Translations under genes and position numbers: made by a program
The notes under the pieces: model-generated
What the model was told of the DNA's origin: nothing
The model's database searches: none
Seen by the model: the letters and a program-made list of their open reading frames with translations, nothing else
In this document: one piece after another, positions 15,859 to 17,830 of the stretch
Numbering within the stretch: the stretch's first letter is position 1
Layout of the letters: every line of letters starts with the position of its first letter
Assembly (NCBI GenBank): GCA_947176355.1
Contig: CAMWQY010000014.1
Span: forward strand, 1 to 17,830
Reading direction: 5' to 3'
Length of the DNA stretch: 17,830 nucleotides
Origin: an uncultured Porphyromonadaceae bacterium
GTDB taxonomy: Bacteria > Bacteroidota > Bacteroidia > Bacteroidales > Muribaculaceae

Positions 15859-16413
15859 ATGGAAGTAATCACCGAAATCATCGGCAACATACACCAGCCC
15901 GAATGGGCTGAAAAAATCAAGGGCATGCATGTGGAGACCATTTTCGTCGACCAATGGACAGCCCAGAAGAGCCGTTTCCTCGTGACGAGCGACCACGGCC
16001 ATGAATACCCTATCGCTCTCCAGCGCGGCTCACGCGTCGCTGACGGCGACATCGTATTTTTTGATCCCGAACACAACAACGCTGCCATCCTGCGCCTCGA
16101 CCTCAGCAACGTGCTCGTGATAGACCTCAGCGGCATCAAAGACAAGGATCCACTCGACATAATGCGCATAAGCGTCGAACTCGGACACGCTATCGGCAAC
16201 CAGCATTGGCCTGCAGTAGTGAAAGGACCAAAAGTTTACGTTCCCCTGACAGTCGACAAGAAAGTCATGCTCAGCGTAATGGAGACTCACCATATAGATG
16301 GCATCACATACGAGTTCCAGCCGGGGACAGACATAATACCATATCTCGCTCCCCACGAGATCCGCCGCCTCTTCGGAGGAGCATCTCACGAGAGCCACTC
16401 ACACGTACATTAA
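15859..16413 (+). CDS. ureE: Urease accessory protein, nickel metallochaperone
   Basis: UreE is a cytosolic dimer that hands nickel to the UreG/UreF/UreD complex. The start at ATG 15859 gives 184 residues. A longer open frame from 15811 would only translate the 9-base repeat (TLKTLKTLK) and is rejected. The conserved ELGHAIGNQHWP (residues 107-118) contains the central nickel-binding His, at position 110 or 116. The C-terminal tail HESHSHVH adds four more histidines (177, 180, 182, 184), as in His-tailed UreE proteins that bind extra nickel. An A-rich stretch precedes the start. ureF follows after 2 bases. Confidence 0.92.
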   Translation: MEVITEIIGNIHQPEWAEKIKGMHVETIFVDQWTAQKSRFLVTSDHGHEYPIALQRGSRVADGDIVFFDPEHNNAAILRLDLSNVLVIDLSGIKDKDPLDIMRISVELGHAIGNQHWPAVVKGPKVYVPLTVDKKVMLSVMETHHIDGITYEFQPGTDIIPYLAPHEIRRLFGGASHESHSHVH

Positions 16414-16415
16414 TT

Positions 16416-17096
16416 ATGAAAATAACGCATCTTCTCCAGATGACTGACTCGACTTTCCCGGTGGGGACCTTTTCTTTCTCCAACGGACTCGAGACTGCTT
16501 CCCATATAGGAATTGTGCATGATGCTGATACCCTTGAACAGTACACACGCTCCGTGGCACGACAAGGTGCTTTTTCCGACGGAGTGGCTGCACTGCTCTC
16601 TTATCGCGCCACCAATGCCGGAAATCTGGAAGAAGTAAAAAATATAGACCGGGAGCTTATGCTCTTCAAGATGAATGATGAGGCCCGTATGATGCTTCAG
16701 CGTATGGGCAAGAAGCTTGCGGAACTTGGAGTAAAACTGTTTCCTGATTGCAAAATCATGGCTGAATGGCTCGAAGGGATCAAAAGCGGAACTACTCCCG
16801 GCACATATCCTATAGCCCAAGGCATTTCCTTTGCTGCGGCAGGACTCAGCGAGGAAGATCTTTTCGCATCTCATCAGTATGGCGTCATAAACATGGTGCT
16901 TAGCGCTGCCTTGCGTTGTGTGCGAGTGTCACACTACGACACACAACTCATCCTCCAGCGACTATGCGCCGAATCTGACGCGCTTTTCGAGGAAGCCAAG
17001 GACATGACTTTCGAAGACATGAATTCATTCGTACCCGAAATGGATATTTTCGCATCACTCCACGAAAAAGGCAACATGCGAATGTTTATGAATTAA
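16416..17096 (+). CDS. ureF: Urease accessory protein, activation-complex scaffold
   Basis: UreF works with UreD and UreG to load nickel and carbon dioxide into the apo-urease active site. The ATG at 16416 gives 226 residues and the typical start [26 protein letters not shown], in which the D-x-x-FPVG-x-F-x-x-S-x-GLE pattern is diagnostic. The conserved C-terminal half ([21 protein letters not shown], then [15 protein letters not shown]) is present. An upstream extension of this frame to 16206 overlaps ureE and is not supported. The protein is helical with no membrane segment. The gene begins 2 bases after the ureE stop and ends 16 before ureG. Confidence 0.93.
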   Translation: MKITHLLQMTDSTFPVGTFSFSNGLETASHIGIVHDADTLEQYTRSVARQGAFSDGVAALLSYRATNAGNLEEVKNIDRELMLFKMNDEARMMLQRMGKKLAELGVKLFPDCKIMAEWLEGIKSGTTPGTYPIAQGISFAAAGLSEEDLFASHQYGVINMVLSAALRCVRVSHYDTQLILQRLCAESDALFEEAKDMTFEDMNSFVPEMDIFASLHEKGNMRMFMN

Positions 17097-17112
17097 AAAA
17101 CTGACTACAACT

Positions 17113-17730
17113 ATGTCAACCTGCAGAATAGGTATAGGCGGACCCGTAGGTTCGGGAAAGACCGCAATCATAGAAGCCATCACTCCACGCCTACTTGAGC
17201 GCGGGATGAAAGTGCTTATCATCACCAATGATATCGTGACCACAGAAGACGCCAAGCACGTGCGTAAGACCCTCAATGGAATCTTGATGGAAGACCGCAT
17301 CATCGGCGTAGAGACAGGAGCGTGCCCTCACACTGCCGTGCGCGAAGATCCTTCAATGAATATCGCGGCTGTAGAAGAAATGGAAGCCAAGTTCCCTGAT
17401 GCCGATATCGTTCTCATTGAGTCCGGTGGCGACAATTTGACTCTTACATTCTCTCCGGCACTCGTAGACTTCTTCATCTATGTGATCGACGTGGCAGCCG
17501 GCGATAAAATTCCTCGAAAGGATGGTCCCGGCATATCACAGAGCGATATCCTCGTCATAAACAAGACTGACCTTGCTCCCTACGTGCATGCATCGCTCGA
17601 AGTTATGGACCACGACAGCCGTCTCATGCGTCCCGGCAAACCATTCATCTTCACTAACGCCATGACAGGAGAAGGCATCAACGAACTCGTCGACCTCATC
17701 TTCAAGATGGCACTCTTTGACAAAAAATAG
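17113..17730 (+). CDS. ureG: Urease accessory GTPase
   Basis: UreG is a SIMIBI-class GTPase whose GTP hydrolysis drives nickel insertion into urease. The 205 residues show the P-loop GGPVGSGKT at 9-17, the metal-binding Cys-Pro-His at 71-73 in [22 protein letters not shown], and the guanine-specificity NKTD. All are intact. Two TAG codons end the frame in tandem. A 14-base repeat array follows within 32 bases and runs to the end of the window, so any ureD/ureH gene lies beyond it. Confidence 0.96.
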   Translation: MSTCRIGIGGPVGSGKTAIIEAITPRLLERGMKVLIITNDIVTTEDAKHVRKTLNGILMEDRIIGVETGACPHTAVREDPSMNIAAVEEMEAKFPDADIVLIESGGDNLTLTFSPALVDFFIYVIDVAAGDKIPRKDGPGISQSDILVINKTDLAPYVHASLEVMDHDSRLMRPGKPFIFTNAMTGEGINELVDLIFKMALFDKK

Positions 17731-17762
17731 TAGCGCGTATCGCGACGCACCACGAACCACAC

Positions 17763-17830
17763 ATAACGCACAACGCATAACGCACAACGCATAACGCACA
17801 ACGCATAACGCACAACGCATAACGCACAAC
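17763..17830. repeat. 14-base tandem repeat array after ureG (continues past the window)
   Basis: ATAACGCACAACGC is repeated perfectly at 17763, 17777, 17791 and 17805, with 12 bases of a fifth copy at the window end. Each unit is two 7-base halves (ATAACGC and ACAACGC) that differ at one base. The bases before it (from about 17744) look like degenerate halves. Confidence 0.92.

Noticed and set aside
16206..16415. Extended open frame ahead of ureF.
   Set aside because: It overlaps ureE in another frame, and its translation is low-complexity and unlike UreF. The conserved start is at 16416.
17536..17829. Minus-strand open frame with a repeated CVMRCALCVVRYAL pattern.
   Set aside because: This is the 14-base repeat read in translation plus a shadow of ureG. 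There is no independent coding evidence.
17763..17830. CRISPR-like array at the window end.
   Set aside because: The units are 14 bases with no spacers between them. It is a plain tandem repeat.

Overview
The window looks like a gut-type member of Bacteroidota, probably Bacteroidales and perhaps Muribaculaceae. Three things support this. Two promoters match the Bacteroides sigma-factor pattern (TTTG, 19-20 bases, TAnnTTTG). Ribosome-binding regions are A-rich rather than Shine-Dalgarno. The gene content includes a secreted esterase, a clan GH-A glycosidase and a Bacteroidetes-style cobalamin set. The family is an inference, and no rRNA or tRNA is present to settle it.

Layout. (1) 1-527: the 3' part of a DUF362-type gene. 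(2) 567-4146: a secreted acetyl-xylan-esterase-like gene and a secreted GH-A glycosidase, tail to tail with one base between their stops. (3) 4363-8489, plus strand: an iron-sulfur flavoprotein-like gene, a secreted YhcH-family gene, then cobU, cobT, cobS and cobC, closely spaced or overlapping. (4) 8467-11865, minus strand: cobQ, cobD and cbiB, each overlapping the next and meeting cobC tail to tail. Ahead of cobQ are a near-consensus promoter and a compact structured leader that carries the cobalamin-riboswitch core sequence. (5) 12081-12872, minus strand: two adjacent crcB fluoride-channel genes. (6) 13124-17730, plus strand: ureA, ureB, ureC, ureE, ureF and ureG. ureD/ureH is not in the window and would be expected beyond it.

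How the genes work together. CobQ amidates the corrin ring. CobD and CbiB make and attach the aminopropanol arm. CobU, CobT, CobS and CobC activate cobinamide and build and join the lower nucleotide loop. This is the late half of adenosylcobalamin synthesis; no corrin-ring genes are seen here. The urease genes encode the three structural subunits and three of the four usual nickel-insertion proteins. They turn urea into ammonia and carbon dioxide, and a strong hairpin terminator separates the structural genes from the accessory genes.

The least explained parts are the cobQ leader RNA, the intra-operon terminator, three unrelated short tandem repeats in the spacers of the crcB-urease region, and the extended urease beta subunit. 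I see no CRISPR array, insertion sequence, phage gene or clearly new defence system.
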